Of a DNA stretch of 64,000 bases, positions 18,569-27,891 are shown piece after piece (positions within the stretch are counted from its first letter, which is position 1; every line of letters starts with the position of its first letter). A model generated the notes under the pieces. That model worked only from the letters and a program-made list of their open reading frames with translations, ran no database searches and was not told the origin of the DNA. Position numbers and translations under genes: made by a program. Origin of the DNA: Mesorhizobium waimense (GTDB lineage Bacteria; Pseudomonadota; Alphaproteobacteria; Rhizobiales; Rhizobiaceae); NCBI RefSeq assembly GCF_003601975.1, contig NZ_QZWZ01000014.1, positions 62,001 to 126,000 of the forward strand, given 5' to 3'.

Positions 18569-19657
18569 ATGAAACGTCCACCCAAGGCTCCTTCCATCAC
18601 CGTCAGCGATGTCGCCCGCCAGGCGAAGGTCTCGAAAGCGACAGCAGCGCGTGTGCTGGGTGGCTATGGCCGGGTGAGCAAGACGGTGCGCGCCGCGGTG
18701 CTCGAGGCCGCGAAGGCGCTCGACTATCGTCCGAACGAGCTGGCGCGCAGCATGACGACCGGACGCTCAGGCAGCATTGGCGTGGTCGTCGGCGACATCG
18801 AGAACCCGTTCTTTTCGCTGGCGGTGCGGGGCATCAGCGACGTGGCGCGCCTTTCGGGCATCAACGTCATCCTGGCCAATTCGGGCGAACAGGTCGAAGC
18901 TGAGAAGAATGCGATACGCGTCCTCATGGCAAAGCAGGTTGACGGTCTGATCGTCACGCCCGCCCAATCCGGAGAAATCGCCCATCTCGTGGAGATTGCG
19001 TGCTCCGCCTGTCCCCTGGCGCTGCTCGACCGGGCGCTGCCGGATCTCGATGTCGACACCGTCACCGTCGATGACCGGGATGCGGCCTTGCGCGCCACCC
19101 GCATCCTGACGCGGGCAGGGCATACCAGGATCGCCTATATGACCGCCGCGGTGTTGTCGGGAGATTTTCGCGGCGGCGAGTCGAGGATCAACACGTCTAC
19201 CGTGCGAGAGCGCATTCTGGGATTTCTCGACGCCTGCCAGGAAGCCGGCATAGAGCGAGCCGAGCGCAACATTCGTTTTGGCTCCGGACGCTCCGAGACA
19301 TCGCGGGCCGCGATGCATGGATTGCTGCAGAGCCCAGACCGGCCGACGGCTATTCTCGCATCGGACAGCGTCGTGGCGCTCGAATTGTTCAAGACGATCC
19401 GGGAGTGCGGCCTGCACATTCCGCAGGACATGTCGCTGATCACGTTCCACGATGCCGACTGGACGAGTGTGACAACGCCGCCAATCACCGTCATCGACCA
19501 GCCGGTCTATGCGCTGGGAAAATCAGTGGCGGAGCTTCTGATACGCCGGCTGAAGGGCGATGACCGGCCGCCCGAAAGGATCATCCTGCCGACGACCATC
19601 ATCGAGCGGATGTCGGTCGCACAGGTTCCGGATGTCATTACGCAGGCCACCGCCTGA
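18569..19657 (+). CDS. LacI-family transcriptional regulator
   Basis: A 362-residue regulator. The N-terminal helix-turn-helix and hinge are clear (TVSDVARQAKVSKATAARVLGG then VLEAAKALDYRPNELARSM), followed by a periplasmic-binding-protein-like sensor domain (SGSIGVVVGDIENPFFSLAVRG, DMSLITFHDADW). It diverges from the amino-acid ABC/DAO operon and most likely represses it, and perhaps itself, through the two palindromes between them. The inducer is unknown; the sensor fold resembles sugar-binding members even though the regulated genes look amino-acid related. Confidence 0.9.
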   Translation: MKRPPKAPSITVSDVARQAKVSKATAARVLGGYGRVSKTVRAAVLEAAKALDYRPNELARSMTTGRSGSIGVVVGDIENPFFSLAVRGISDVARLSGINVILANSGEQVEAEKNAIRVLMAKQVDGLIVTPAQSGEIAHLVEIACSACPLALLDRALPDLDVDTVTVDDRDAALRATRILTRAGHTRIAYMTAAVLSGDFRGGESRINTSTVRERILGFLDACQEAGIERAERNIRFGSGRSETSRAAMHGLLQSPDRPTAILASDSVVALELFKTIRECGLHIPQDMSLITFHDADWTSVTTPPITVIDQPVYALGKSVAELLIRRLKGDDRPPERIILPTTIIERMSVAQVPDVITQATA

Positions 19658-19701
19658 CGCGCCCACAATTCGTGGCCGCGTCCGAAGCCCGGTCAAACAG
19701 A

Positions 19702-21342
19702 TCAGCTCTCCAGCCAGACCTTTTCGAAATGCTGCTCGAGCGACTGGTGCTGCTCGCAGCCATGCACGCCCTTGCGGTAGGTGCGGTAGACCGAGCGCCA
19801 ATAGGGCTGGATGATGATGCCGGCATCGCGCAAATTCTGCTCGATCTTGGCCATGATCTCCTTGCGCGCTTTGGCGTCGGGCATTGCCAGCGCCTTGTCC
19901 AGCAGGTCGTCGAACTCCTTGTCGGCATAGGCGCTCTCGTTCCAGGCCGCGCCCGATTTGTAGGCCAGCGCCAGCACCTGGACGCCAAGCGGCCGTCCCA
20001 GCCACTCCGTGCAGGAGAATGGGTATTTGCTCCAGTCGTTCCAGAAGGTCGCGGCCGGCAGCACGGTGCGCTTGATCTTCAACCCGGCCTCGCGCATTTG
20101 CGCGGCGATCGCGTCACCGGTGCTTTTTTGCCATTCGACGTCGACGGAGATGAGGTCGAACTCGTGATCCGCCTTGCCGGCTTCGGTGAGCAGCTTCTTC
20201 GCCTCGTCGATATTGCGCACGGCCGGACCGATATCGGCATATTCGGGGTGCATCGGGCCGACATGGTGGTTGTCGGCGGGCTTGCCGCGACCATCGATGC
20301 CGAGCTTCAGCACCGCGGCATTGTCGACGGAAAGCTGGGCGGCGCGGCGCACCTTGACGTCGTCATAGGGCGCGTTGCCGACATTGAAGCGGGCGACGAT
20401 GGTCGAGCCGGTGGCGATCTCGGAATTTTCGAGCCCCATCTGCTCGGTCTGTGACACGGCATCGGAGGCGGTCTCGTGGTCGGTGTCGATTTCGCCGGAT
20501 TCGAAGGCCGACAGCATGGCGTTGGGGTCGGAGCCGTAATCGACCCAAGTGATGCCGTCGAGATGGAACTCACCCTTCCACCAGGGCTTGTCCTTGCGGC
20601 GCACCTCGGCGCTGGTCTCGGCATCCCATTTCACCAGCTCGCAAGGGCCGGTGGTGATGGCCAGCGCCTTCATCGGGTCGCCGTCGCCCTCATAGGAGCG
20701 GTGCATGATCAGCGCCGGATAGTCGGCCATGCCGGCGATCAGGGATATGTCGGGCTTCGGCAGATTGAGTTTCACGGTGAAGTCGTCGACCTTCTCGATG
20801 CCGCCATCGACCGGCTTCTTGGTGTCGGCATTGACCAGCGCGCCCATGCGCGCGGCGACCGAATTGCCGGCGACCGAGGCATCGCACCAGCGGTTGAGAT
20901 TATGGATGACGTCGTCGGCGTTAAAGGTGTCGCCGTTCGACCAGGTGATGCCCTTTCGCACATTGAGCGTCAATGTCTTGGCGTCGTCGCTGGTCTCCCA
21001 GCTTTCGAGCAGCCATGGCTCGAAGCTGAAGTCGGTGTTCCAGCGCACCAGATATTCGTTGCAGTGGCGCGCGACGTTGGACATTTCGACGCCGTCGAAG
21101 GTGCGCGGATCCTTAAAGCCCTTGACGTTCATGGCGACGCGCAAGGTGCCGCCGCGCTTCGGCTCCTCTGCCCGGGCGGGCGAGGTGCTGAGCCCACCCA
21201 GCGCCAGCGCGCCGGCGGCGCTGACGCCGAACCCCGCCATCAGGGCGAGGTACTCGCGCCGGTTCAAGCCGCCCCTTTTGAAATCGTCGGCGATCGGCTT
21301 TGCGCGCGGGTGCAGCTTTCGGTCGGTCAACATGAACTTCAT
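19702..21342 (-). CDS. ABC transporter substrate-binding protein, SBP family 5, Tat-type signal
   Basis: A 546-residue binding protein of the dipeptide/oligopeptide/nickel group (SBP_bac_5), with GGTLRVAMNVKGFKDPRTFD, WSNGDTFNADDVIHNLNRW and a long C-terminal domain. The N-terminus carries twin arginines at 28-29 in NRREYLALM before a hydrophobic stretch, so Tat export is likely. No permease or ATPase gene is adjacent: the lower side is the LacI gene on the other strand and the upper side is a hydrolase. It must use a transporter encoded elsewhere. It lies downstream of the hydrolase and M24 genes on the same strand. Confidence 0.85.
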   Translation of the reverse strand: MKFMLTDRKLHPRAKPIADDFKRGGLNRREYLALMAGFGVSAAGALALGGLSTSPARAEEPKRGGTLRVAMNVKGFKDPRTFDGVEMSNVARHCNEYLVRWNTDFSFEPWLLESWETSDDAKTLTLNVRKGITWSNGDTFNADDVIHNLNRWCDASVAGNSVAARMGALVNADTKKPVDGGIEKVDDFTVKLNLPKPDISLIAGMADYPALIMHRSYEGDGDPMKALAITTGPCELVKWDAETSAEVRRKDKPWWKGEFHLDGITWVDYGSDPNAMLSAFESGEIDTDHETASDAVSQTEQMGLENSEIATGSTIVARFNVGNAPYDDVKVRRAAQLSVDNAAVLKLGIDGRGKPADNHHVGPMHPEYADIGPAVRNIDEAKKLLTEAGKADHEFDLISVDVEWQKSTGDAIAAQMREAGLKIKRTVLPAATFWNDWSKYPFSCTEWLGRPLGVQVLALAYKSGAAWNESAYADKEFDDLLDKALAMPDAKARKEIMAKIEQNLRDAGIIIQPYWRSVYRTYRKGVHGCEQHQSLEQHFEKVWLES

Positions 21343-21583
21343 CGTCGTTCCCTCCTGTTGGTGCCATGTCGCCCAAAAGTGCGCTGCGGTTTTGGGGCAA
21401 CGACATGCACGAAAAACCGAGACGCCGGTTGCCGCCGGACGCGGGGGAGGATGCGGTTCACCGGAGCGCCATTGCCTCGGGCGATGATAGGACGGGCTGA
21501 CGTAGGGAAATGTTCGCTTTTCCGCAGTTCTTGTGCGCTGTTCCGCAGCGGGTTGCGAGCGCGGCGAGGCAACGACATGGCCT

Positions 21584-22570
21584 TCAGGACGGCCCGTTGT
21601 TCATTCCCAGCATGGTCACGGAAGCGATGGCCGAAAGGATGTCGAGGAAAGCCTCGCCGGCGCGCGGCACGCTGTTGCGGGCGCGCAGAAAACTGTGCAC
21701 GAGGCGCGGATCTTCCTGCCACCAGGCCGAGCCGCCGGCGGCAACGATGCGGTCGCGATAGGCCTCGCCATCCGACGATAGCGGATCGCATTCCGCGGTG
21801 ATGATGAATGTCGGCGGCAGGCCGGAAAAATCATCGTCCTTGAGCGGCGAAAAGGTCGGGTCGTCGAGCGATTGTCCCGGCGCAGAACGGATGCGGCGAT
21901 AGAAATCGATATCGCCGAGCGTCAGCAGTGGCGCCTCCGCGTGCTCGATGTGGGAACGGCCGGTCCCGTCGCCGCCGAGTTCGGGGTAGATGAGCACCTG
22001 TCCGGCCGCGTGGCGCGGGTGGCGGCGCGTGGCGTGCGCCACAGCTGCGGCCAGAGTGCCGCCGGCGCTCTCGCCGCAAAGCACAATCGGCAGGGTGCTC
22101 GACGCGGCAACCCATTCGAACACGGCCAGCGCATCGTCGAAGGCGGCGGGATGGCGATGTTCCGGCGCCAGCCGGTAGTCGGCGGACAGCACCTCGAAAC
22201 CAGTCTCCGCGCAGATCTCGGCGCAAATGTCGTCATGGCTGTCGAGCCCGCCCAGCACGAAGCCGCCGCCTTGATAGTAAATAACGGTCGCCTGCGGCGC
22301 CTTGCCGGCAAGCTGGTAGCGCCGGACGGGGATGCTGTGATCGGCGGCGGCGATCAGGCCGTCATTGACTGACACGCCCGGCGGATGGCCCTGGTGGAAG
22401 GCCCGGCACATCGCGTCATAGACCGCCCGTTGCTCGGCGATCGGCAGCTCGGCGATTTCGGGCGGATACCACTCGTTGACCCGGTCGATATAGACCCACA
22501 AGGCCGGATCGAGTCGCCGGGCGTATTTCCCGCGCCTGGTCATGTGGTGGACAGTGCCCATCGCGTCCAA
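21584..22570 (-). CDS. Alpha/beta hydrolase (HSL/acetyl-esterase-like)
   Basis: A 328-residue alpha/beta hydrolase of the hormone-sensitive-lipase group. The nucleophile is S168 in GESAGG, with SADYRLAPEHRHPAA before it, the acid in AECDPLSSDGEAY and the histidine in RLVHSF. The oxyanion motif reads YQGGGF (residues 99-104) instead of the usual HGGGF. The substrate is unknown; a small ester or amide is likely given the neighbouring isochorismatase-fold hydrolase. The ATG at 22570 lies 8 bases after the upstream gene's stop; MTRRGKY at 22543 is an alternative start. Confidence 0.8.
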   Translation of the reverse strand: MDAMGTVHHMTRRGKYARRLDPALWVYIDRVNEWYPPEIAELPIAEQRAVYDAMCRAFHQGHPPGVSVNDGLIAAADHSIPVRRYQLAGKAPQATVIYYQGGGFVLGGLDSHDDICAEICAETGFEVLSADYRLAPEHRHPAAFDDALAVFEWVAASSTLPIVLCGESAGGTLAAAVAHATRRHPRHAAGQVLIYPELGGDGTGRSHIEHAEAPLLTLGDIDFYRRIRSAPGQSLDDPTFSPLKDDDFSGLPPTFIITAECDPLSSDGEAYRDRIVAAGGSAWWQEDPRLVHSFLRARNSVPRAGEAFLDILSAIASVTMLGMNNGPS

Positions 22571-22578
22571 ACGCCGGG

Positions 22579-23256
22579 TCAGAGGTCGTCGTAGAGCCCG
22601 GCCGCGTTCTCATAGGTGAAGCGCAGCGGCACGGAACCTTCGACCTGCCAGACGCTGACCGTGTCGCCCGACAACAGCCTGCAGGCATCCACGGTGTTGG
22701 TGACGGCGCCGCCATAGAGCCGGTTGGCGAGGTTGAGGATGGCGGTCTGGTGCATGGCGGCACTGGCGCTGCCGCAGGCATCCTTGACCACCAGCACACG
22801 AAAGCCGAGTGCCACCGCATCCTTTACCGTGGCGTCGATGCAGGCTTCGGTCCAGACGCCGGCAACGACCAGCCATTCGATGCCGCGTGCCTTCAGGTCG
22901 TCCGCCGCGGAGCCTGCGCCGAAGGCGCTGGCCTCGGTCTTGATCAGCATCGTCTCGCCGGCAGCCGGCGCCACTTCCGGGCAGATCGCGGTGAGCGGGT
23001 CGTCCTTGTCCGAGAAGGCCGACTTGCCGTTGACATCCACCGGATGGAACGGCCGCGCCTTGGCGAGGTCGACGATGTAAGCCCAGTGATAGAGCGGCAC
23101 GAAATTGCGCCGCGCCGCTTCTTGCAGACGTTGGACGTTGACGAGGATATCGCCGAACCCTTCGACCAGATAGCGCTTGTCCTGCCGATGCTCCTCCTGG
23201 AGATCGATGAACGCCGCCGCGACGGTGCCTCTGCTGATCGAGATAGGGCTCTTCAT
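22579..23256 (-). CDS. Isochorismatase-fold cysteine hydrolase
   Basis: A 225-residue cysteine hydrolase. The triad expected of the family is visible: D18 (FIDLQ), a lysine at about 106 (IKTEASAF) and C139 (VWTEACIDATVKDA). Members act as N-carbamoyl-amino-acid amidohydrolases, nicotinamidases, biuret or ureido-type amidases. With the adjacent hydrolase and M24 protein it suggests stepwise breakdown of an N-substituted amide, but no specific substrate can be read from the sequence. Confidence 0.82.
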   Translation of the reverse strand: MKSPISISRGTVAAAFIDLQEEHRQDKRYLVEGFGDILVNVQRLQEAARRNFVPLYHWAYIVDLAKARPFHPVDVNGKSAFSDKDDPLTAICPEVAPAAGETMLIKTEASAFGAGSAADDLKARGIEWLVVAGVWTEACIDATVKDAVALGFRVLVVKDACGSASAAMHQTAILNLANRLYGGAVTNTVDACRLLSGDTVSVWQVEGSVPLRFTYENAAGLYDDL

Positions 23257-23270
23257 GCGAATTCCTGAAC

Positions 23271-23455
23271 TTCGTCATTCCAGGGCGGAGCAGACGCGAA
23301 GCGGCGTCGCGAAGACCCTGGAATCCATGCCGTTACCTTGCCCGAAGAATGCGATGGAACGGAATTCGGCATCGCCGCAACGCTCCGACGCAGCGGCATG
23401 GATCCTATGGTCTGCGCCGCGTCGCTGCGCTCCTTGCTCCGCCCTAGGATGACGA
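23271..23455. repeat. Palindromic intergenic repeat element, copy 1
   Basis: Two imperfect inverted arms of about 65 bases (23271-23336 and 23393-23455) face each other across a 55-base centre. The outer ends begin TTCGTCATTCCAGGGCGGAG and, inverted, TCGTCATCCTAGGGCGGAG; the inner ends share GGATCCATGCCG-type sequence. The same arms occur at 50171-50392. It fills the gap between the cysteine hydrolase and the M24 gene and encodes nothing. Elements of this kind are widespread between rhizobial genes. Confidence 0.8.
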
Positions 23456-23524
23456 CGGCATAAGCGCTGCGCCTATTCGCGACGGTTTGCGATACCGCAT
23501 CGAGCCCGGTGATGAATACGGGAA

Positions 23525-24829
23525 TCAAACCTGTTTCTCCAGGAAATCATCCTCATAGGGGAAGCGCGACAGAAGCTCGGTGCCGGTCTCGGTGATCAGG
23601 ATCTCGTCCTCCAGCTTGACGCCCTCGCGGCCGCCTTTCTCACCGATATAGCTTTCGACGCTGACCACCATGCCGGGCACGATGATGCCGTCGCGGCCGT
23701 AGGTCTCGTAGTCCATGGCATGCGCGATGAACGGCGTCTCGCCATGCATGCCGACGCCGTGCATGACCGACGTATAGCGCTGGTCGACGAAGCGTTCGGG
23801 GATCTTCCACGCCTTTTCGGCGATCTCGCGAAAAGCCATGCCGGGCTTCACGATCGAAATGTTGTGCTGAACCTGGTCATGCGCCATGCGGTAGAGCGAT
23901 TTCTGATAGTCGGTCGGCCTGCCCGGCCCGCAGCGGAAGGTGCGCGAGAAGTCGGAATAATAGCCGTAGCAGCCGATCGTGTCGGTATCGAGCGCCAAAA
24001 GTTCGCCCGGCCTGATCTTGCGGCCGCTCGCCTCGTTGAACCACGGGTTGGTGCGCTGGCCCGAGGTCAGCAGGCGGGTTTCGATGAACTCGCCGCCTTG
24101 CCGGATCACCTCGCCATACATGATGGCGAACAGATCGTTTTCGGAAACACCGGGCTTGATCGCCTCGCGCACCGCGGAGACGGCGGCTTCGGCGCCGGCC
24201 ATCGATACCTGCAGGCATTTCACTTCCTCCGACGTCTTCACCGCGCGCACGGCAAGAATCTCGCCCTGGCAATCCCTGACCTCGCAGCCGCGCTTTTCCA
24301 GCGCCAGCGCCTGCAGATGACTGCAGCGGTCGAGGCCGAGCTTCATCGAGCCGCCGCCGTGCTTCTTCAGGAGTTCGGCGATCTCGTCGGCGAACGGGCC
24401 CGCGGTCTCATCGTCGCGGCCTGAAACCGAGGACCACACGAGCTTCGACGGCCGCGCCTCGTCGATCGTGTCGAGCACCATCGAGACATGGTAGCTCTGC
24501 GGATATTCGAACAGCACGATCGGCCCTTCGGTCGGGATGAAGAAGTAGCGCGTCGAGTTGCGCAGGAAATAGCCGAACATGTTGCGCGAGCCGGTGGCAT
24601 AGCGCTGGTTGTAGGGGTCGAACAGAACGACGCCACCATAGCCGGCCTCGCGCATCCAGCCGCGCAGTTTTGCCAGCCGGCCTTTGCGCAAAGCATCGGC
24701 GTCGATGAAGGACGGCTCGGTGTCCGACAGCCACATGCCGCCGGCCGGGTCGGCCGCCGCCGGGTGGCGCATGCGGTCTTTGAAGTCCACGTCTTCGGTG
24801 CTGTCGGGGTCGAATACGACGATGCTCAT
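23525..24829 (-). CDS. M24-fold metalloprotein, DddP-like (Xaa-Pro peptidase/creatinase superfamily)
   Basis: A 434-residue protein with a creatinase-type N-terminal domain and a pita-bread C-terminal domain. The metal ligands D281, D283, D293, H357, E392 and E407 are all present. Their numbers are 14 lower than the iron ligands I remember for the marine DMSP lyase DddP (295, 297, 307, 371, 406, 421), and GGEFIETRLLTSGQRTNPWF is very close to DddP. However the catalytic Asp of DddP (377) aligns with Gly363 here (HGVGMHGETP). I therefore call it DddP-like, not a DMSP lyase. AGGAGA precedes the ATG. It lies downstream of the GlxA-type regulator gene. Confidence 0.8.
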   Translation of the reverse strand: MSIVVFDPDSTEDVDFKDRMRHPAAADPAGGMWLSDTEPSFIDADALRKGRLAKLRGWMREAGYGGVVLFDPYNQRYATGSRNMFGYFLRNSTRYFFIPTEGPIVLFEYPQSYHVSMVLDTIDEARPSKLVWSSVSGRDDETAGPFADEIAELLKKHGGGSMKLGLDRCSHLQALALEKRGCEVRDCQGEILAVRAVKTSEEVKCLQVSMAGAEAAVSAVREAIKPGVSENDLFAIMYGEVIRQGGEFIETRLLTSGQRTNPWFNEASGRKIRPGELLALDTDTIGCYGYYSDFSRTFRCGPGRPTDYQKSLYRMAHDQVQHNISIVKPGMAFREIAEKAWKIPERFVDQRYTSVMHGVGMHGETPFIAHAMDYETYGRDGIIVPGMVVSVESYIGEKGGREGVKLEDEILITETGTELLSRFPYEDDFLEKQV

Positions 24830-24914
24830 GGGTGTCTCCTGAAGGCTTGAACATAGCCGCGCGTTGAATCGAGCTTGTGCGGAATCCCGCAAATGTCGTG
24901 CCGGATGCCGCACC

Positions 24915-25910
24915 CTAATGCCGTCGCACGGCCTTCGGCGCATGCCCATGCTCCTCGCGAAATGCTCTTGCAAAGCTCGACATCGAAGCAAAACCGCAGG
25001 CTAAAGCCACGTCGCGCACCATCAGCGTCGAATGCGCGAGCAGGTCGGCGGCGCGCTTTAGCCGCAGGCGCCGATAATAGCCATTGGGCGAGATGCTGAG
25101 CTCGGTGCGAAAATTGCGCTCGAGCTTGTCCGGCGAAACGCCGAGCCTTGTCGCCAATTCTGCCATGCCGAGCCGCTCCTCCACCGCATCCTCCATGATG
25201 GCGATGGCCGACAGCACCAGCTCGTTCTGCACGCCGGTGCGCAGGCGCAGCGGCATCAGCTTGCGGTCGACGCTGGAGCGCAGCGGGCTGTGCACGAACC
25301 ATTCGGCGACGCCGGCCGCAAGCTCGGCGCCATAGTCGCGGGTGATGATCTCCAGCATCATGTCGAGGCTGCCGACGCCGCCGGCCGACGTAAAACGCTT
25401 GCGGTCGATGACGTAGAGATCGCGTCTCAGCTCGATGTCCGGAAACGCCTCGGTGAAGGCCGCCTGGCTCGTCCAGTGCAAGGTGCAGGCATGGCCGTCG
25501 AGCAGGCCCGCTCTGGCCAGGAAGAAGGCAGCATCGGCCACCGCGCCGATATGAGCGCCGCCGCGCAGGCTCTTGCGCATCCAGCTCACCGCCTCGTCGG
25601 CGACGAGATGGTCGGCATCGCCGCCGGAGCAGACGACGATGCGGTCGACTTTGGGCGCATCACCGGCAAAAAAGCCCGGCTGGATGACGACGCCGTTCGA
25701 GGCCTCGACCGGCCCCTTGCCGGCGCCGACGATCACCCAGCGATAGCATTCGCGCTTGGCCAGCACATTGGCGGCGCGCAGCGGCTCGATTAGCGAGCTG
25801 AACGCCATCATCGGAAAGCCAGGGAAGACAAGCACGGCGAAGGTGAGGGGGTCTTCGGCCGCAACCGGCTGCGCGCGCTCACGTTTTCGGTTGGCGAGGG
25901 TGGCACTCAC
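24915..25910 (-). CDS. GlxA-family AraC-type transcriptional regulator
   Basis: A 331-residue regulator with an N-terminal DJ-1/PfpI-like domain (FAVLVFPGFPMMAFSSLIEPLRAAN, VVCSGGDADH) and a C-terminal AraC double helix-turn-helix (LATRLGVSPDKLERNFRTEL and VALACGFASMSSFARAFREEHG). This architecture includes regulators of choline, glycine betaine, carnitine and arginine catabolism. It probably controls the M24/hydrolase genes just downstream. The start is set at GTG 25910, giving the normal family length; the open frame continues far upstream only as antisense to the next gene. Confidence 0.82.
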   Translation of the reverse strand: MSATLANRKRERAQPVAAEDPLTFAVLVFPGFPMMAFSSLIEPLRAANVLAKRECYRWVIVGAGKGPVEASNGVVIQPGFFAGDAPKVDRIVVCSGGDADHLVADEAVSWMRKSLRGGAHIGAVADAAFFLARAGLLDGHACTLHWTSQAAFTEAFPDIELRRDLYVIDRKRFTSAGGVGSLDMMLEIITRDYGAELAAGVAEWFVHSPLRSSVDRKLMPLRLRTGVQNELVLSAIAIMEDAVEERLGMAELATRLGVSPDKLERNFRTELSISPNGYYRRLRLKRAADLLAHSTLMVRDVALACGFASMSSFARAFREEHGHAPKAVRRH

Positions 25911-25997
25911 GATTGTGTATTTCCCAGCCGCAACATTGGTGGCAGACAGGGAACTGTAGCGGGCATTTCGGGACGCTGGCAACGGAGACACGACACC

Positions 25998-26495
25998 ATG
26001 TTTGCGGCAAAGGCCATCGAGAGCACGGAAAAGGCCGCGTTCTACCGCGATCTCGCCACCCAGCTGAAGGCGCTGCTGGAGGGCGAGCGCGACTCGATCG
26101 CCAATGCTGCCAACACCGCCGCGCTGATCTTCCAGATGGTGCCCGATCTCAATTGGGCCGGCTTCTATTTCCTGGCGTCCGACGAGGAACTGGTGCTCGG
26201 GCCGTTCCAGGGCAAGCCGGCCTGCGTGCGTATCGCTGTCGGCAAAGGCGTGTGCGGCACCGCCGTCGATTTGGGCATGTCGATGCTGGTCAAGGATGTG
26301 CACGACTTTCCCGGCCATATCGCCTGCGATGTGGATTCGCGCTCGGAACTGGTCGTGCTGCTCAGGGACAATGACGGCGTCTTTGGCGTGCTCGACCTCG
26401 ATAGCCCAACACCTGGCCGCTTCGACAAGGAGGATCAGGCCGGCATCGAGAAGCTCGCTTCGATCTATGTCTCCGCGAATTCCTTTGAGGATTAG
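25998..26495 (+). CDS. msrC: Free methionine-(R)-sulfoxide reductase (GAF domain)
   Basis: A 165-residue GAF-domain enzyme. The three family cysteines occur as C76 (KPACVRIAVG), C86 (KGVCGTAV) and C110 (GHIACDVDS); the 10 and 24 residue spacings equal those of E. coli fRMsr (84, 94, 118). The enzyme reduces free Met-R-sulfoxide using a thioredoxin-type donor and acts in the cytoplasm against oxidative damage. It diverges from the GlxA-type gene across 87 bases and its stop overlaps the end of the convergent yeiH-like gene by 4 bases. Confidence 0.9.
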   Translation: MFAAKAIESTEKAAFYRDLATQLKALLEGERDSIANAANTAALIFQMVPDLNWAGFYFLASDEELVLGPFQGKPACVRIAVGKGVCGTAVDLGMSMLVKDVHDFPGHIACDVDSRSELVVLLRDNDGVFGVLDLDSPTPGRFDKEDQAGIEKLASIYVSANSFED

Positions 26496-27601
26496 ACGAG
26501 CTTCACCAGCATCAGGCTGAAGCCGCCGACAAACAGGAAGGCGAAGAAGGCCAGAGCCAGCGGGCGCAGGCCGCGCGAGCGAAGCTGCGAGATGTCGGCC
26601 TGGAGCCCCATGGCGGCGAGACCCATGGTCAGCATGATCTGGGTGGCCAAAGCGATCGCCGAATGGATTTCGGCAGGCATGGCGACCAGGCTGTTCAGCG
26701 CCACCACCGCTATGAACGCCACGACGAACCACGGCATGGGGGCTTTCGCCGCCGACGGATCGGTGCTGCCGCGGCGCGCCATCAGGCCGAGCGCGAGCAC
26801 CATCGGCGCCAGCATGGCGACGCGCGTCAGCTTGGCGACGGTTGCGGTTTCGCCGGCCTGCGTGCCGTTCTGGAAGCCAGCGCCGATCACTTGCGCCACC
26901 TCATGGATCGACGCACCCGCCCACAGGCCGAACGCGTGCTGGTCGAGGCCGAACACTGGTGCCAGCAGCGGAAAGCCGAGCATGGCGATGGTGCCGAACA
27001 GCGTGATCGCGGCAACGGCGTAGGTGACGTCCTCGTCGCGCGCGTCCGTCACGATGTTGGTGGCGACGATGGCCGAGGCGCCGCAGATCGAGGTGCCGGC
27101 CGCGATCAATTGCGCCAGCTTGCGGTCGACACCGAGCAGCCGGCCAAGGGTCACCGTGAAGACGAAGGTGGCGCCAAGCGTGGCCGCGACAATGCCGACG
27201 CCGCCGGCGCCGATCGCCGCCACCTGGCCGAGCGTCAGCTGGAAGCCGAGCAGCACGATGGCGAAGCGCAGCAGCCGGCGCTGCGAGAAGGCGATGCCGG
27301 CCTTGGCATGCGCCGGCGTGCCCAGCACGTTGGAATAGATCATGCCGGCGACCACGGCGAGGATCATCGGGCTGAACAGCGCAAAGCCGGAAACGTTGCG
27401 GGCCGAGTAGGCGACGCTGGTGATCATCGCCACCAGGACGATGCCGGGCACCGCGCCGGCCCAATTGACTGCCGCCGCGCCTGTACGCGTTTCGACGGCG
27501 GCTCCGTTTGGAAGATCGTTCGCGGTGGTCGACAGGAAAGACAAGGAAATTCTCCATGCACGTTCTCCAAGGGAATGCCATTCCGCTACCGATCTTTCCA
27601 A
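26492..27601 (-). CDS. YeiH/UPF0324 family putative sulfate (anion) exporter
   Basis: A membrane protein of up to 369 residues with about ten spans. The family hallmarks are seen: ALFSPMILAVVAGMIYSN, LLGFQLTLGQV, the pore-like AGTSICGASAIVATN and ASIHEVAQVIGAGF. YeiH-type proteins are thought to move sulfite/sulfate or taurine-derived sulfur anions across the inner membrane. The start is uncertain: the ATG at 27601 gives an N-terminal extension, and a start at the LSFLSTTAND region (about 27544) would fit the family better. No LysR partner gene is adjacent. Confidence 0.82.
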   Translation of the reverse strand: MERSVAEWHSLGERAWRISLSFLSTTANDLPNGAAVETRTGAAAVNWAGAVPGIVLVAMITSVAYSARNVSGFALFSPMILAVVAGMIYSNVLGTPAHAKAGIAFSQRRLLRFAIVLLGFQLTLGQVAAIGAGGVGIVAATLGATFVFTVTLGRLLGVDRKLAQLIAAGTSICGASAIVATNIVTDARDEDVTYAVAAITLFGTIAMLGFPLLAPVFGLDQHAFGLWAGASIHEVAQVIGAGFQNGTQAGETATVAKLTRVAMLAPMVLALGLMARRGSTDPSAAKAPMPWFVVAFIAVVALNSLVAMPAEIHSAIALATQIMLTMGLAAMGLQADISQLRSRGLRPLALAFFAFLFVGGFSLMLVKLV

Positions 27602-27857
27602 CGAATTATTCGTATCACAATGATCGATTTTTCAGAACGATTGCGAGACGGTCGAATCGGCCTGCGCAGATAGAGCCGTGCAACCGCCTCTATCCGCGCC
27701 GGCGGGCGGCTTGACGCTTCGCCGTTTCTGCTCCAGCTTGCCGCCATGTTCGCCATTCCCGCAAACTCGAAGCGATGCCGCCGTTCTCACGAGCGGCAAG
27801 CTGATTGCGCGAAGATAAAGGCCGGCTAGTCGACGATCCGGTCTGTTCGTCCCCAGC

Positions 27858-27891
27858 CCCGCCCATCCAAAACGGATCGGCGGGTTTTTTT
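27858..27891 (+). terminator. Rho-independent terminator just before the GNAT gene
   Basis: CCCGCC (27858-27863) pairs with GGCGGG (27879-27884), with an inner ATCC/GGAT stem and an AAAAC-type loop, followed by seven T residues. It points along the plus strand and ends only 17 bases before the next start codon. In the 250 bases upstream there is no plus-strand gene. It therefore terminates either a short non-coding transcript or an attenuated leader of the downstream gene. Confidence 0.75.

Noticed and set aside
23525..24829. Direct naming of the M24 protein as DMSP lyase DddP
   Set aside because: Metal ligands fit, but the residue aligned with the catalytic Asp is Gly.
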